DNA of 64,000 nucleotides from Rhinopithecus roxellana (GCF_007565055.1 NC_044559.1:42943022-43007021), one strand, 5' to 3'. Positions 11,345-22,818 are shown, numbered from the stretch's first letter. The notes: generated by a model not told the origin, from the sequence alone. Numbers and translations are program-made.

Positions 11345-11525
11345 AGTGACTAATATTTATACAGCACCCACTATGGTTTTAAGTATACAAAAATCGTGTA
11401 AGACAGACACAGTTATTACCCCTGATTTATCGATAAGAACACAGATGCACAGGGAAAATGAACACGGCCAAGATCACCCAGGTCAGAAGGGGCAGTGCTG
11501 GGATTCGAACCCGGTCTCTAGTGGA
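11345..11525 (+). repeat. MIR SINE
   Basis: 'tttatacagcacccactatg', 'acacagttattacccctgat', 'cggccaagatcacccaggtc' and 'gctgggattcgaacccggtc' follow the MIR consensus order. The last segment resembles the tRNA-derived B-box-like region. Confidence 0.75.
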
Positions 11526-11564
11526 ACAACTATGCCCTACTGCCTTTTACATAAAAGGATATTT

Positions 11565-11863
11565 TTTAAAATTATTAATTTATTTATTGAGACGGAGTCT
11601 TGCTCTGTCACCCAGACTGGAGTGCATTGGCTCCATCTTAGCTCATTGCAAACTGCACCTCCCAGGTTCAAGTAATTATCCTGCCTCAGTCTCCTGAGTA
11701 GTTGCAATTACAGATTCCTACCACCGCACCTGGCTAATTTTTGTATTTTTAGTAGAGACAGGGTTTCACCATGTTGGCCAGGCTGGTCTCAAACTCCTGA
11801 CCTCAGGTGATCTGCCTGTCCTGGCCTCCCAAAGTGTTGGGATTACAGGCGTGAGCCAAGGCC
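11565..11863 (-). mobile_element. AluS element, antisense
   Basis: Reversed Alu: T/A-rich tail 'taatttatttattgagacgg' on the left, then both monomers and 'ggattacaggcgtgagcca' on the right. Substitutions are numerous, consistent with AluS or older. Confidence 0.9.
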
Positions 11864-13079
11864 CCACCAGAAATTTTTCTGAAAAGCCACTCACTTCTCC
11901 ACCCCATCCCACAGAGGGAATCACTGTCAACAGCTTCTGGTAATTTCTTCCAGAAAAAAAATAAATGCTTGCAATTGTATCATGTTCTGCTTACAGGTGT
12001 CGGAAATGTGAAGCTACCAGCATGTTTTCTCATCAGCAAAATGGTGAGTTTTTTAGAAACTTCACCCCCAGCCCAGCTTCCCTGGGGCAGCTCTCTGGTC
12101 TGTTTCACCAGCTTTGGTTCTGTGTATCTGTTTGTGAAGAGAAGTCTCATTGCTAAGGGAAGCAGCTGAGTGATCATTTGCTAGGGTCATTCCAGGCTCA
12201 ATGCCCACGTTCTAGAAACATAACATCACCCAAACACAGAGGAGGGCCCTAGCTGCCACTAGAGGAGATGGGGGCAAAAAGGGGGCCTATGGCCATTGGG
12301 GGAGGCTCCAGCCAAGGCCAGATTTGAGCTGGAGCTGCAAATTAGTGAGGGAAGAAGAGAGCAGTAACCGCCAGGAATGAACGTGGCGCAAAGTGACAAA
12401 ATCACTCTGGAAAGTTCTTTAAATCAACCTCAAGTGCAGATCCCTGCCCTGTTTATTTGCCACGTGGAACACTGACATGTTGTCTCCCAGCAGGCCCACC
12501 TCAGGTGTAGAGGATTTTCTTGGGCAGGGGAGCAGAGCACCATCATGAAATAGCTGACATTTAGGGGCTGGGTGGTAGGAAGAAGACAAAACTTGAAATC
12601 CAAAAGTCACATTCAACTTCAGTGTGATTCTCACACTCAGAGAGGGCCCCAGAAACAAGGCTTTGGAGGGAAGAACAGGGTCAGGTCCTGGGTCCCACTC
12701 TCACCCCAGGGCATACACTCAGACAGAACCAATTTCCCTCACTGTCTGTCTCTTGCAGCATGTACTTACGTTGACCTTATACAACATGCAATTCCTCTGT
12801 GATGGAAAATAACCGCAGGTCATCAGGAGGCCGGGCCTCCTTGGGAGCCATCTACTTGTAACAATTCAACTTTTAAGAATTCTAATGGGTCACCAGATTT
12901 GCCATTAGTAATGATGACAATCCTTTGGTGAGCCTACCTAATGCCAGATGTATCCACCTAACTTATTTGCTATACCAACAACCGGTGAGAAAATGGGGCA
13001 CATATTCAGAGTTTTCCTTGATGTGTCAGCCACCTAGAAAGGGGGGGTTTTCTTAGTTCTGTAGCCATTTCTACTTAAG
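11864..13079. other. Intergenic, no gene recognised
   Basis: Repeat-poor region with short frames near 11965-12177 and 12419-12812 on both strands. None shows a domain. No splice-flanked exon candidate stands out. Confidence 0.5.
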
Positions 13080-13560
13080 GTGCTATCTCCTATGTTTGAA
13101 ATTTACAACTAATTCTGATACAATTTCAGTGGAATTGGGATGGTTATGGTTGTTTTTCTTTGATGGAGAATCAAAACATGTGACTTGAGTGAGTACTTGC
13201 CTTTTATTACCCATCCCTATCTGTAAAATATCTGGTTTATGTGCCAAGGAAAGTATAAACATATGGCACAGTATTGGTTTTTCAGTAACTTGGCTTAAGG
13301 CAGAGGGGGGAAAAATCTCATCTTGACACTATTTATGAAACAATTAATGTTGTCAACAGCCTTCCCACCTGCTGAGTTACACATAGCCTTCTAGACTATG
13401 AGGACTCCAAGAAGTGTCAACAATTCTAAAATGAACTGTTGAAGCAAATCCATTTGAAAGGACTTATTTCTACGACTTATAAAACCTGATGATAGATAGC
13501 CCTTCAACTGTAGAGCACAAAAGATGCCTTATTCTCTAGCAAAATCCCCTCATCATAAAG
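13080..13560. promoter_or_regulatory. Repeat-free AT-rich island, possible conserved element
   Basis: Unique AT-rich stretch with 'gaaacaattaatgttgtc' near 13338 and 'ttttctttgatggagaatca' near 13154. It lacks recognisable repeats and sits between old repeats. Weaker case than the other candidate elements. Confidence 0.25.
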
Positions 13561-13589
13561 CTAATATCCAGGTAGCAAGCAATGATGAT

Positions 13590-13745
13590 ATGCCATCCAT
13601 TTCTGCAAATGGTATCTCACTTAATCCTAACAGCCAGGTGAGGTAGGTATTGCTATTGTTATCTTCGGTGTTATAGAAGAAGCTAGTTCTCATTGAGGTT
13701 AAGTAACCTGTTCAACCTCATGAAAGTACTTAGAGACTGAACAAG
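13590..13745 (+). repeat. MIR SINE
   Basis: 'tatctcacttaatcctaaca', 'ggtgaggtaggtattgctat' and 'gaggttaagtaacctgttca' match the MIR core and downstream order. Confidence 0.7.
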
Positions 13746-13961
13746 GATTTTGGATTTGATCTTTGGGATCTAAGGGAGTATATGCCCCAAAGGCAGGTCC
13801 CCTGGGAGGGCCTAGGGTGACCCTCACCTAAATAAACCAGACACTTCCAAATTTCTTTGTTTAAAACTCAGATTCTAGAATTCAGTGTTTTTAAAGACAA
13901 AATACTGTGAAATACTTTCAAAAACTGTTCAACAGTTTCTTATAAATTTAAACGCAACCCT

Positions 13962-14235
13962 TGATGTAGTTTGGCTGTGTCCCCACCCAATTCTCATCTG
14001 AATTGTAGTTCCCGTAATCTCCACAGGTGGTGGGAGGGACCCAGTGGGAGGTAATTGAACATGGGGGCTTCCCCTTATAAAACCTTCCCCGTGTTTGCTT
14101 CCCCTTCCACCATGATTCTAAGTTTTCTGAGGCCTCCCCAGCCCCACAGAACTGTAAGTCAACTAAACCTCTTTCCTTTATAAATTACCCAGTCTTGGGT
14201 ATTTCTTCATAGCAGTGTGAGAATGGACTGATACA
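13962..14235 (+). mobile_element. THE1-type MaLR solo LTR with internal deletion
   Basis: Starts 'tgatgtagtttggctgtgtc' and ends 'ggactgataca' (TG...CA). It is flanked by a 5-bp duplication, ACCCT at 13957-13961 and 14236-14240, the size expected for this integrase class. At 274 bp it is shorter than a usual THE1 LTR: the section carrying the 'ctcacgagatctgatgg' motif is missing. Confidence 0.9.
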
Positions 14236-14240
14236 ACCCT

Positions 14241-14790
14241 ACTGTATGACCCAGCAATTTCACTCCTACGTATTAGTCAAGAGAAATGAAAGCATATGTC
14301 TACACAAAGACTTGCACAAAAATGTTAACAGTCATCCTAAACAGAGAACAAACCAAGTGTGCATCAACAGATGAGCAGGTGAACAAATAGAGGCACATTC
14401 ATACAAAGGCATACTAGACTGCAAAAAAAGGAGTGAACCACTAATACCAGCAACAACTTAGATCACTCCAAAAACATTCTGCTGAGCTAAAGAAGCCAGA
14501 CACAACAGAGCAGATATCAAATGAGTCTATTTAGATGAAATTCTAGAACGGGCAAAACTAATCTACAGTGAGAGAAAACGGGTCAGTGGTTGCTTGAGGC
14601 CAGAGGAGAGAGAGATAGCAATGAAGCAGGAACTTTCCAGGGACCAGGAAATGCTCTTTATCTTGATTGTGGTGGTGGTTACAAGGGTATATGCATTTGA
14701 CAAAACATTGCACTATGTACTTACAATTGGTACATTTTATGGCATGCAAATTATACTCAATAATGTTGATTTTTTAAAACACAGGATGGG
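14241..14790 (+). mobile_element. Old L1 3' end fragment
   Basis: Sense-strand L1 ORF2-end and 3' UTR vestige: 'tatgacccagcaatttcact', 'gtgcatcaacagatgagcag', 'agccagacacaacagagcag', then 'ttgattgtggtggtggttac'. Diverged mammalian L1M-type; it has no coding capacity. The adjacent THE1 LTR lies at its left edge. Confidence 0.75.
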
Positions 14791-15499
14791 GCGGTTATGT
14801 TGAAAAGTAGCACGATTCTCAACGTTAGAGGACCTGACTGCATCAGCCTAGCAATTTCTTGGACTGGCTGCTTCATCCCTCTGAGCTCCACCTTCACCTT
14901 GCATTAAATAGAGATGAAGATACTAAGGCTGTGCTGGGTAGCATGAATTTTGGCTGCACAGAACAGAAATCCTATAGCAGACTTCCCAGAGGCATTTTCA
15001 ACACCTCCACTTGTACCTGGTTGGCTAAAATCAAATAGCTTGACAATCCTAGCTGCAAGGAAGGCTGGGATATATAGTTCTTTATTCCAGGCAGAAATGT
15101 GCCCTCCTAAAAATTGGAGTCTGTTACAGGGAAGAGGAAAGAGGGTGCTGGGGGAGGCATCCAACAGCTTCTGTCCCAAAGATCTCTTCTTCCCAATTAA
15201 TCTGAGGATCCAAACAATTTCACTTACCCGTTCTGTGGAGCACAGTGCACATAGTTACCAGGCTGGTTATTGATTAGATATGTATTGATTAGATCTTGTT
15301 GATTATTCCTCATCCGTAATGGAATGTTTTCTATGCAAAAGCTGTCGCTTTAGAATTCCACTAAAATAGCACCTTCTTCCACTGCTTTTGCACCAAACTT
15401 AATCACTCTCCCAGGAGTCAGAGATCCTGGATCATCCAATTGGTCAAATCTAGGTCTCATCTGCAATAATTATTAAAATAATAATAAATGTTGTAACAA
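14791..15499. other. Intergenic, no gene recognised
   Basis: No confident repeat or gene. A 107-aa + frame and a 91-aa - frame overlap each other around 14904-15273 with no recognisable domain. Confidence 0.45.
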
Positions 15500-15514
15500 T
15501 GATCACAGCAGACG

Positions 15515-15690
15515 TTAATAAGCCCACCCTGTGTGCCCACCCCCCGTGTGTCAGCCCACAGTGTGCCAGCACCCCCATGTGCCAGCCCCCCTTGTGTGCC
15601 AGCCCACACTGTGTGCCAAGCAGTTCATATGCATGTTCTCACTTAACTTTTTCCACAACACCCAGGTGTTTCGAGGGGTCATTTGCCACG
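15515..15690 (+). repeat. Minisatellite-like expansion inside a MIR
   Basis: Irregular units built on 'gtgtgccagccca' repeat about five times between 15528 and 15620. The sequence then continues as MIR ('atgcatgttctcacttaact', 'ttccacaacacccaggtg'). The seed 'tgtgtgcca' is itself part of the MIR consensus, so the expansion probably arose within the SINE. Confidence 0.6.
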
Positions 15691-16539
15691 TTTAGGCCAC
15701 CTGACATGAGATACAGGGGAATCACACCATTGTGTGGATCTTGGAGGTGGAGGCAGAGGAAGCTGAAGTGGGGCAAATCTGTTATCTTCCCATTGTTGGT
15801 GGCTGGGATAAGGCATATCACCTAGGCTTGATCTATTAGATGCTCCCAGCAGAGACTTTGCACCTTGGGAGAGAGGTGCAGGGATGCAGGCCAGTTGGTG
15901 TTGTTCCCAGCAGAGGCTGCAGAGGCTGGTGGCCATGCTGGTGAGGGCCTGTGTTGGTGGCTCCCACAGCAGCCATGTCCTAACTGGCAAGCCTGTCTGG
16001 TGGGACTCTGTGCCTGCTGCTGTCTGGACAGCCTTGTTTCCTGCTTTTTTCTGAGCCAGTTCTCCAGCTGTCCTCTCTCTTCTTGAATGGCCCCATGTCT
16101 TTCCAAATAATTTATTGTTGCCTAATCCCACTGCCACTGCTGCGGGGCCCACCTGTGAGTATTCTAGGGTCTAAGCCAGGGGTGCTTGAGTCAACTCTAT
16201 AAAGAGGTGCAAGACTGGTCTCCTTCACCAGTACACCTGAGTCCTACAGCCATGCTGCCTGGGCCCAAAGTCACTCAAATTCTGTGTGTTACCAGCTCCT
16301 CATTCTGGACTCAGTCTCTCTCCGTATCAGGCTCCAAGTCAGTCCATGGAGTTTGGAAGAGTTGGAAGAGTGGGGCAAACATCATGCCATTCCGTGTCTC
16401 TTCTCCTCTGATCTCTCCTTCTAGTTGAACAAAAACAAAATAAAACAAAAAAGTCTTACTCCTGTTTGTATCAAAGCCAAAGCTTCCATCCACATCAACT
16501 TACTAAATAAGAGACCACCAGGTTGCCAGCTTAAAAAAG
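15691..16539. other. Intergenic, unassigned
   Basis: Contains overlapping frames of 73-157 aa at 15679-16152 on both strands, without domains. The sequence may be an old LTR or other decayed element, but I could not name one. Confidence 0.4.
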
Positions 16540-16812
16540 AGCACTGGGCACAGTGTAATCCCAGCACTTTGGGAGGCCAAGGCGGGAGGATTACTTGAGC
16601 CCAGAAGTTCGAGACCGGTCTGGGCAATATGGTGAGACCTAGTCTCTACAGCAAATACAAAAATTAGTTGGGTGTGGTGGCTTTGCCTTGGGAGGCTGAG
16701 GTGGGAGGATTGCTTGAGCCAGGGAGGTAGAGACTGCAGTGAGCTGTGATTGTACCACTGCACGCCAGCCTGGGTGACAGAGTGAGACCCTATTTTAAAA
16801 TAAAATTAAAAA
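16540..16812 (+). mobile_element. AluJ element, 5'-truncated
   Basis: 'gtaatcccagcactttggga', 'gagcccagaagttcgagacc', 'tctgggcaatatggtgagac' and the second arm 'actgcagtgagctgtgattg'. The pattern is that of the oldest Alu class (J). A short deletion affects the start of the second arm. Confidence 0.85.
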
Positions 16813-16996
16813 GAGCTACATTCTAAATCCCATTGTGCACCTAACTAGGAACCACCATAATAATAAATACACTGTACCCATATGAACGCACACTGGTGAG
16901 TGTGGTTCTCAGATGGAGTCTTCGGGAGTACACGCCCCTGCGCTTTGACTGAGCTGGCTGATCTTGTCCTCGCACAACCAGTTTAATTTATTCTTA

Positions 16997-17293
16997 GGCT
17001 GGGCGCGGTGGCTCATGCCTGTAATCCCAGCACTTTGGGAGGCCAAGGTGGGTGGATCACCTGAGGTCAGGAATTCGAGACCAGCCTGGCTAACATGGTG
17101 AAACCCTGTCTCTACTAAAAATACAAAATTAGCCTCGCATGGTGGTGTATGCCTATAATCCCAGCTACTTGGGAGGCTGAGGCAGGAGAATCACTTGAAC
17201 CTTGGAGGCGGAGGTTGCAGTGAGCCGAGATCACGCCTTTGCACTCCAGCCCAGGCAAGAAGAGCGAAACTCCATCTCGAAAAAAAAAAAAAA
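16997..17293 (+). mobile_element. AluS element, full length
   Basis: Starts 'ggctgggcgcggtggctcat' and ends in a short poly-A run. The flanking 'attctta' occurs on both sides, giving a short probable target-site duplication. Body features fit AluS. Confidence 0.92.
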
Positions 17294-17682
17294 TTCTTAA
17301 CCATCAGCTTCACCATTAAGTGACTTTCCAATCTACTATTATTTGTTCAAACAAACTACCATCATTTTGTCCTTAGATTTCAAAGCAAATTGATGCTCAG
17401 CAGAAGCCCACACTAGATCTTCTGTGTTCATTTTGTGATTTTATTACAAATAGCATCCATATTTTATCCTCAAATACTTTCCTTTAAATGTTTTATTTCA
17501 AATGTACTTTGCTTTTTAAAAAACAGAACATTTTTTCCTGATTACAAAAATACTTGCTTATTGCAGAGAATTGGAAAATTATACAAAGTACTAAGACTAA
17601 AATAAAATTACCCATTATCCCATTATAAAAAAAAAATCCCGAAAGTTTTATTACATTTTTCAGGTTCCCTGTCCCCTCCCCC

Positions 17683-17719
<37 letters not shown>
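17683..17719. repeat. (CA)n microsatellite
   Basis: About 17 uninterrupted CA dinucleotides. Confidence 0.95.
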
Positions 17720-17721
<2 letters not shown>

Positions 17722-17961
17722 CTTCCCTGTCTCTATCAAACACACATTGACACAGTATTTTTCTTTTTAACTGTGTGAGAACTTTTCCTTGTCATTAAGC
17801 AGACTTCAAAAATCAGTTCTGATGGCTTACATAACATTCTATTCCACTGTTTGGCTACACCACAGTTTATTTAACCGTTTGCTTATTTACATTTTATTGT
17901 ATTACAAGTAATAGTAGAATGTATGTCTGTGTATCGGTAGGTATGAATGTGTTAAGAATCC

Positions 17962-17965
<4 letters not shown>

Positions 17966-17992
<27 letters not shown>
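17966..17992. repeat. Poly-T run
   Basis: A run of roughly 27 T residues not attached to an obvious Alu body. It may be a retroposon tail whose body is lost or the remains of an L1 A-rich region. Confidence 0.85.
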
Positions 17993-17993
<1 letters not shown>

Positions 17994-18354
17994 CGATATA
18001 CTGTATTCTAAAGGGAAACCCCTGGCTCAAAATATTTGGATTTAAGAGCTCTTGATCCGCATTGCCAAATTATTTTCTGGAAAACTTACACTGATTTATT
18101 CCCAATGGTGAGGTGTAAATATATCATTTGATTTTCATCCTCACCAGCATTAAGCATTAGCTTCTTTTCTTGGCTTTGCTAATTTAATAACAGGCAGGTA
18201 TTTCACTGATGTTTTAATATGCATTTATTAAATTCATAAAGATTATGATCTGCTCATTATTTCTGTGACTTGCTCCTTATATTCTTTGCCTAGACTTCTA
18301 CACCTGTTAAATATTTTTGTAATGGTTCATAAATCCTTATTTTTGTATTTATTT

Positions 18355-18614
18355 TGGAGACAGAGTCTCACTCTGTCACCCAGGCTGGAGTACAATGGGG
18401 CATTCATAGCTTACTGCAGCCTCAAACTCTGGGGCTCAAGCGATCCTCCCGCTCAGCCTTCTCAGTAGCTAGGACTACAGGTGTGCACCCACTCGGCTAA
18501 TATGGGGGCTTGCTGTGTTGTCCAGGCTGGTCTCAACCTCCTGGCCTCAAGCAGTCCTCCCACCTTGGCCTCCCAAAGTATTGGGATTACAGATGTGAGC
18601 CACCATGCCTAGCC
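18355..18614 (-). mobile_element. AluJ element, antisense
   Basis: 'gagacagagtctcactctgt' to 'gccaccatgcctagcc', with 'caagcgatcctcccgctcag' and other J-class features. It lies back to back with a second antisense Alu. Confidence 0.88.
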
Positions 18615-18634
18615 CTATAAATGCGAGATGCGAG

Positions 18635-18939
18635 ATATAAATATATATATATATATTTGGACGGAGTTTCACTCTTGTTGCCTAGGCTGGAGTGCAATGG
18701 CGTGATCTTGTCTCACTGCAACCTCAACCTCCCCAGATCAAGCAGTTCTCCTGCCTCAGCCTCCCGAGTAGCTGAGATTACAGACGTGCCACCACGTCGG
18801 CTAATTTTTTATATTTTTAGTAAAGATGGGGTTTCACCATGTTGGCCAGGCTGGTCTCAAACTCCTGACCTCAGGTGATTCACCCACCTTGGCCTCCCAA
18901 AGTGCTGGGATTATAGGTGTGAGCCACTGCGCTTGGCCT
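18635..18939 (-). mobile_element. AluS element, antisense, with (TA)n tail
   Basis: Tail at left has evolved to 'atatatatatatat'. The body runs from 'acggagtttcactcttgttg' to 'ccactgcgcttggcc'. It inserted next to the preceding AluJ. Confidence 0.9.
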
Positions 18940-19784
18940 TGCTTTTCATATATTAAGGATATTGACTCTTTGTCTTATTTGTGGCAAGAAATTTTTCCAA
19001 TCATTTTTCTGTATTTATAGGCATATTTTGGTTGCATATTAAGACCATAATTTTTTTGAAAAATTCTAAACTTCCAATTTGATAATAGAAATAAATGCAG
19101 AACGTCTGGGCTTGCTATGCAGACTCTCGATTTACAGAATCTCTTTCTTTCACAAAGTAGGTACAGGTTGAACTGACAAAGTAGTTCTTCATAGACTAAC
19201 TTCTGAACTGAAGTGAATCTCTGTGAAAGACATGGAAGTCAGCTCTGTATCTACAATGACCTTCCCTTTTTGGAACTTCCTGTGTGTTTGCCTGTGGTTC
19301 TCATGCCTTCCCTCTCCACTGCCTTCCAATGGCCTTTGCTCTTACGTAAACTTCTTCCCATCTCACCTTAGTCTCTGCATTCAAGAAATGGTCCCTGCTT
19401 TGGGTGAATATTGTCTCTTATTTTCCTCCCTCTCTGTTAAATATCTGCTGTCAGAAAGGAAAGAGATGGCCCTTGTAGTCAGGCTGACCTGGAGTCAACT
19501 CCATGTTTGCTGTGTGACCTCAGACAAGGTCTCTGAGCCTCAGTTGCCCTCTTTGTAAAGCATGATTATTGCAGGGTTTAGAGTTCAAGGAAGTCAGACC
19601 AAGCACAGAGCTGGGCTCAGTTAGCAGCTTCTTTTATGAGTTTGGCTTCCTGAGTCCTTTTTCCTTGAATTTTAAAGACCAGGAAATGACATATCTTTTC
19701 TCCCAGAATTCTTCCCACTCTTCTGCCCTGTAGCTGTTATTCATTAGCTGGGTAACTTGCCAGAGCACTTAGGGGTACAATGCT
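18940..19784. other. Intergenic, mostly unassigned
   Basis: AT-rich start near 18940-19100 may be L1-derived. A MIR-like segment ('tgtgtgacctcagacaaggt', 'ctctgagcctcagttgccct') lies near 19500-19560. No gene recognised. Confidence 0.5.
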
Positions 19785-20160
19785 TATACTATACTATTAA
19801 AAGTGAAGTTTTCTTGTAGTATTGAATAATGATATTTTTTGCCATTTTTAAATAATGGAAAATGTGTGAACTGTGTCTCTCCCCCTTATTGCCAGGTGCT
19901 CCAGTACTGTAAATTGAAAAATAACATTTTAGGGAGTAATAATCCTTCTTCAGGTCATACATCATATATATGTCATCTTCATTGTTTAATTGATGTTTTA
20001 ATTCCCCCATTAAGATACAAGCAGAAATAAATTTCACTTCCTTCTCTATAGATGCAATTTCATTTCGATCACATGTGTCAGTTGGAGCAATAAAACATCA
20101 ATTAAACAACGAATTTCTGACAAATACATGGCATTTGATGCATAATTACCTCCCCCACCC
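19785..20160. promoter_or_regulatory. Candidate conserved non-coding element 3
   Basis: Repeat-free AT-rich island packed with TAAT/ATTA cores: 'tttaattgatg' at 19985-19995, 'tttaattcccccattaag' just after, 'catcaattaaacaacgaatt' near 20097, and an octamer-like 'atgcataatta' at 20138-20148. It stops abruptly at a C-rich boundary. Compositionally this is the strongest distal-enhancer candidate upstream of HMX3. Conservation was not tested. Confidence 0.45.
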
Positions 20161-20164
20161 AATC

Positions 20165-21095
20165 TCACTTTCTTCAAGGCAAAGGCTTCCTCAGCCCACT
20201 TATGTTCCAGGTTTCACCCCCTAAATTAGAGCATGAGCTTTTCACCTTTCTCCCCACCCACAGGACAGGAATCTTGAATACAGCCCACCAAGGAGGAGCT
20301 GGGCTGGCAAGGATCTTCTAATTATCTTGGATCTTCTAATCATCATCTTGTTATTGAGATGAGTCTTGGGAGGCAAAAGCCTTGCATGACCCCACTGCCA
20401 CCCACCAGGGTGCAAGCCAGGGCTAGAGCTCAAGTGAGCTCACTTTCTGCCTCAGATTCATCCCAAGAAAGACCAAGAATGCAGGGGATGGGGTGCATCT
20501 CAGAGAAGTGAGGCTCCCTGGGAGTCCCAGCACCTGGCTGGGAAGGTGGAGCATAGAAGTCCTTCTCTCCATTCCAAGCTCCCTAATGCATTCCACAAAC
20601 AGGGTTGAGGGTTCTTTGTGTGTGGGGCTCTGTGCGGGTCCTGGGGACACTGGCTGTGCATTTGGTGCCATGAGAAATGGATAAACCCAGTGAGGTGAGG
20701 GTAGGGGGAGAGGTGGAGCCCAGAGCCTGGGGAGCCAGGGGAGGGACCTATGCAGGAACATGGGAAGCACGCCCCATACGGAGTGTTGAATGGATTAGGA
20801 CATTCGAGAGTCAGTGACTGCTTCACCACCAAGCTGCCATACAGTGCCTGGACTGGGAGCAGCACTGCAGCAAGTCGGCCACCTGCCCAAGCTGGCAGGC
20901 AGGCCCCAAGCTGGACGGCCGGAACCATAATCCCAAGAATGCTAAATGTTTGGGGACGGAGGCTGCCTCCTGGAACCTAACGGTGGCTCCTTTTTCAGGA
21001 AAGGCTGTCATGATTCGACTACAGTGTCTGGTGGAGGGGAGTGGAGGAGGCTGGGGGGTGGGGTGAAATGGGCCGTGCCTGAAGTGTCATTTAAG
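20165..21095. other. Intergenic, no gene recognised
   Basis: Unique GC-moderate sequence with antisense frames up to 142 aa (20423-20928). No domain or repeat family was recognised. A 'ggatcttctaat' duplication sits near 20308-20340. Confidence 0.45.
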
Positions 21096-21099
21096 GGGA

Positions 21100-21500
21100 T
21101 GTTTAACTTCCACTCCCTGTTTCTGAAGAGTAATTTTCTGCAGAGACAGGAAGAATAATAGGAGGAACTTGGCTCATTTTGGCAAATTGCTCCAATTTTC
21201 CCACAGTCTCAGCCCCCTGTCTCACCTGCCCCCACCTGTCTATTTGGGCCACTTAATGCCCTGGATTCAGACCTAATAGAGGCTGTTTGTTTGGCCCTGG
21301 CTCAAAGGCTAGACTTGTTTTCAGGACAGAAGCTGGAAGAAAAACCAATCTGGACATCTAAATCACAGCCAGGACTCATTACATAAATGATATATTTACA
21401 CAATTGATCCCTTTTCTACTGGGTAATTAATTTGGCATCGGAACCCTTAACGATTTAATCGTCATATGTTTAAACTGAAATGGTCGCCACAAATTTCCAA
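21100..21500. promoter_or_regulatory. Candidate conserved non-coding element 4
   Basis: Repeat-free island with 'gggtaattaatttggc' near 21421, 'cataaatgatatatttac' near 21382 and a perfect 6-1-6 inverted repeat ACGATT-T-AATCGT at 21450-21462. CpGs are kept around the inverted repeat in an otherwise CpG-poor setting. Enhancer role is inferred. Confidence 0.4.
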
Positions 21501-22229
21501 AGACAAGACGCAGATTGAGGAGAGGGCCTTCTTTTGTCCTCAGAGTGGGGGTGGCCTCCCTGCTTTCAATATTGCCATCAAAAGGAGAAAAACCTGCTGC
21601 TAGCCCCGAAAGGGCTGACACGTCAGGACTGTGTCTGTCTGGGGGCCTGCCCGTCTTGCTGGATTAGGCCATTTAAAGGAGGAAGGGGCCAGGTGCAAAG
21701 AGAACTGAAATCCAGAAACGGTAGGTGGGGCCCTGCTTCCACACTGGATAGGACAGGCCTGTGCCTACCCAGATCCCCTGAATCCTGCTCACTCTGTCCC
21801 ACCTCTGCACCCTGGCACTGCTTGCTTCAGGCACTTCGGCTTCCCATGGTAAGCAGCTGTGACTGTTTTGGAGGACAGCTGAAGCCACTTTGCCCCAGTG
21901 ACCAGAGAGCCAGAGGAGCCTGGGAGCTCATGTCCTCCAGGGCAGCCTTGACCACAGACCTCCTGAGAGCAGGAATAGGAAAGGTCCAGCGCCCGTACCT
22001 CTGACAGGGACAACCCCGAGGCATGACTCACCCATCAGAGCTCCTGGGAGGATCAGGATGGATCCCCACAACTGCAAGGCTATGGCCAGGGGTTGGACAG
22101 GTTGGCTTCCCTTCCCTCCCTGCCCCATGATCCCTGCCCCTTCCCAGTCTTCCTGGGGGCATTTCCTTAATAAACCAATCCTTCCCTCAGGGCCTGCTTT
22201 GGGGGAACCCAGCTGAGGACAGCTACTCT

Positions 22230-22445
22230 CTAGCTGAGTGATGCTGGTAAGGCTCTTACCTTCTCTGTGCCTCGGCGCCATCCTTCCTAACAGGGGGCAC
22301 TTACGGAGTGTGTGCCAGGAAGCTGGCATGAAGGCACTTTCCACACTTTGTCTCACTTAATCCTCTCAGCAACTCCAAGAGGAAGCTACTTCCATTATCC
22401 CCATTTGACAGATGAGGAGGTGAGGAGCAGAGCAGTTAAGCCCTT
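22230..22445 (+). repeat. MIR SINE
   Basis: 'tttgtctcacttaatcctct', 'cattatccccatttgacaga' and 'tgaggaggtgaggagcagag' follow MIR order. The 5' portion is less certain. Confidence 0.75.
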
Positions 22446-22466
22446 TGTCCATATTCACAAAACTGG

Positions 22467-22818
22467 TGTAAGGGCTGAGTGTTTTGTATCCCTCCCCAAA
22501 TTCATGCGTTGAAATCCTAACCTTCAATGTGATGGTATTAGGAGGTGGTGCCTTTGGGAGGTGATTAGGTCATGAAGATGGAACCCTCATGAATGGGATC
22601 AGTGCTTTCACAAAAGGGACCTCAGAGAGCTAGCCAGCCCTCTTCCCACCATGTGAGGATACCATGAGAGGATGGCCATCTGTAAGCCAAGAAGAGGGAC
22701 CTCACCAGACACCTGGCACCCTGATCTCAGACTTCCAGGCCCCAGAACTGTAAGAAAGAAAGAAACAAACCACAGGGTCTCTGGTACTTAGTTACAGGAG
22801 CCCAAACTGACAAAAACA
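22467..22818 (+). mobile_element. MLT1-type MaLR solo LTR
   Basis: 'aaattcatgcgttgaaatcc', 'gatggtattaggaggtggtg', 'cctttgggaggtgattaggt', 'ctcatgaatgggatcagtgc', 'ccatctgtaagccaagaaga' and 'ctgatctcagacttccaggc' match an MLT1 LTR. No internal region is present. Confidence 0.88.

Larger units (their letters stand above)
17480..18340 (-). mobile_element. Old L1 fragment, antisense, interrupted by simple repeats
   Basis: Antisense L1 3' vestige: 'ttacccattatcccattata', 'acataacattctattccact' and 'cacagtttatttaaccgttt' are diverged forms of the antisense 3' L1 sequence. It contains a (CA)n tract and a poly-T run. No coding capacity. Confidence 0.55.

Noticed and set aside
15499..15825. Cys/Pro-rich 108-aa frame resembling a secreted protein
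   Set aside because: It is the translation of a minisatellite inside a MIR, with no signal peptide.
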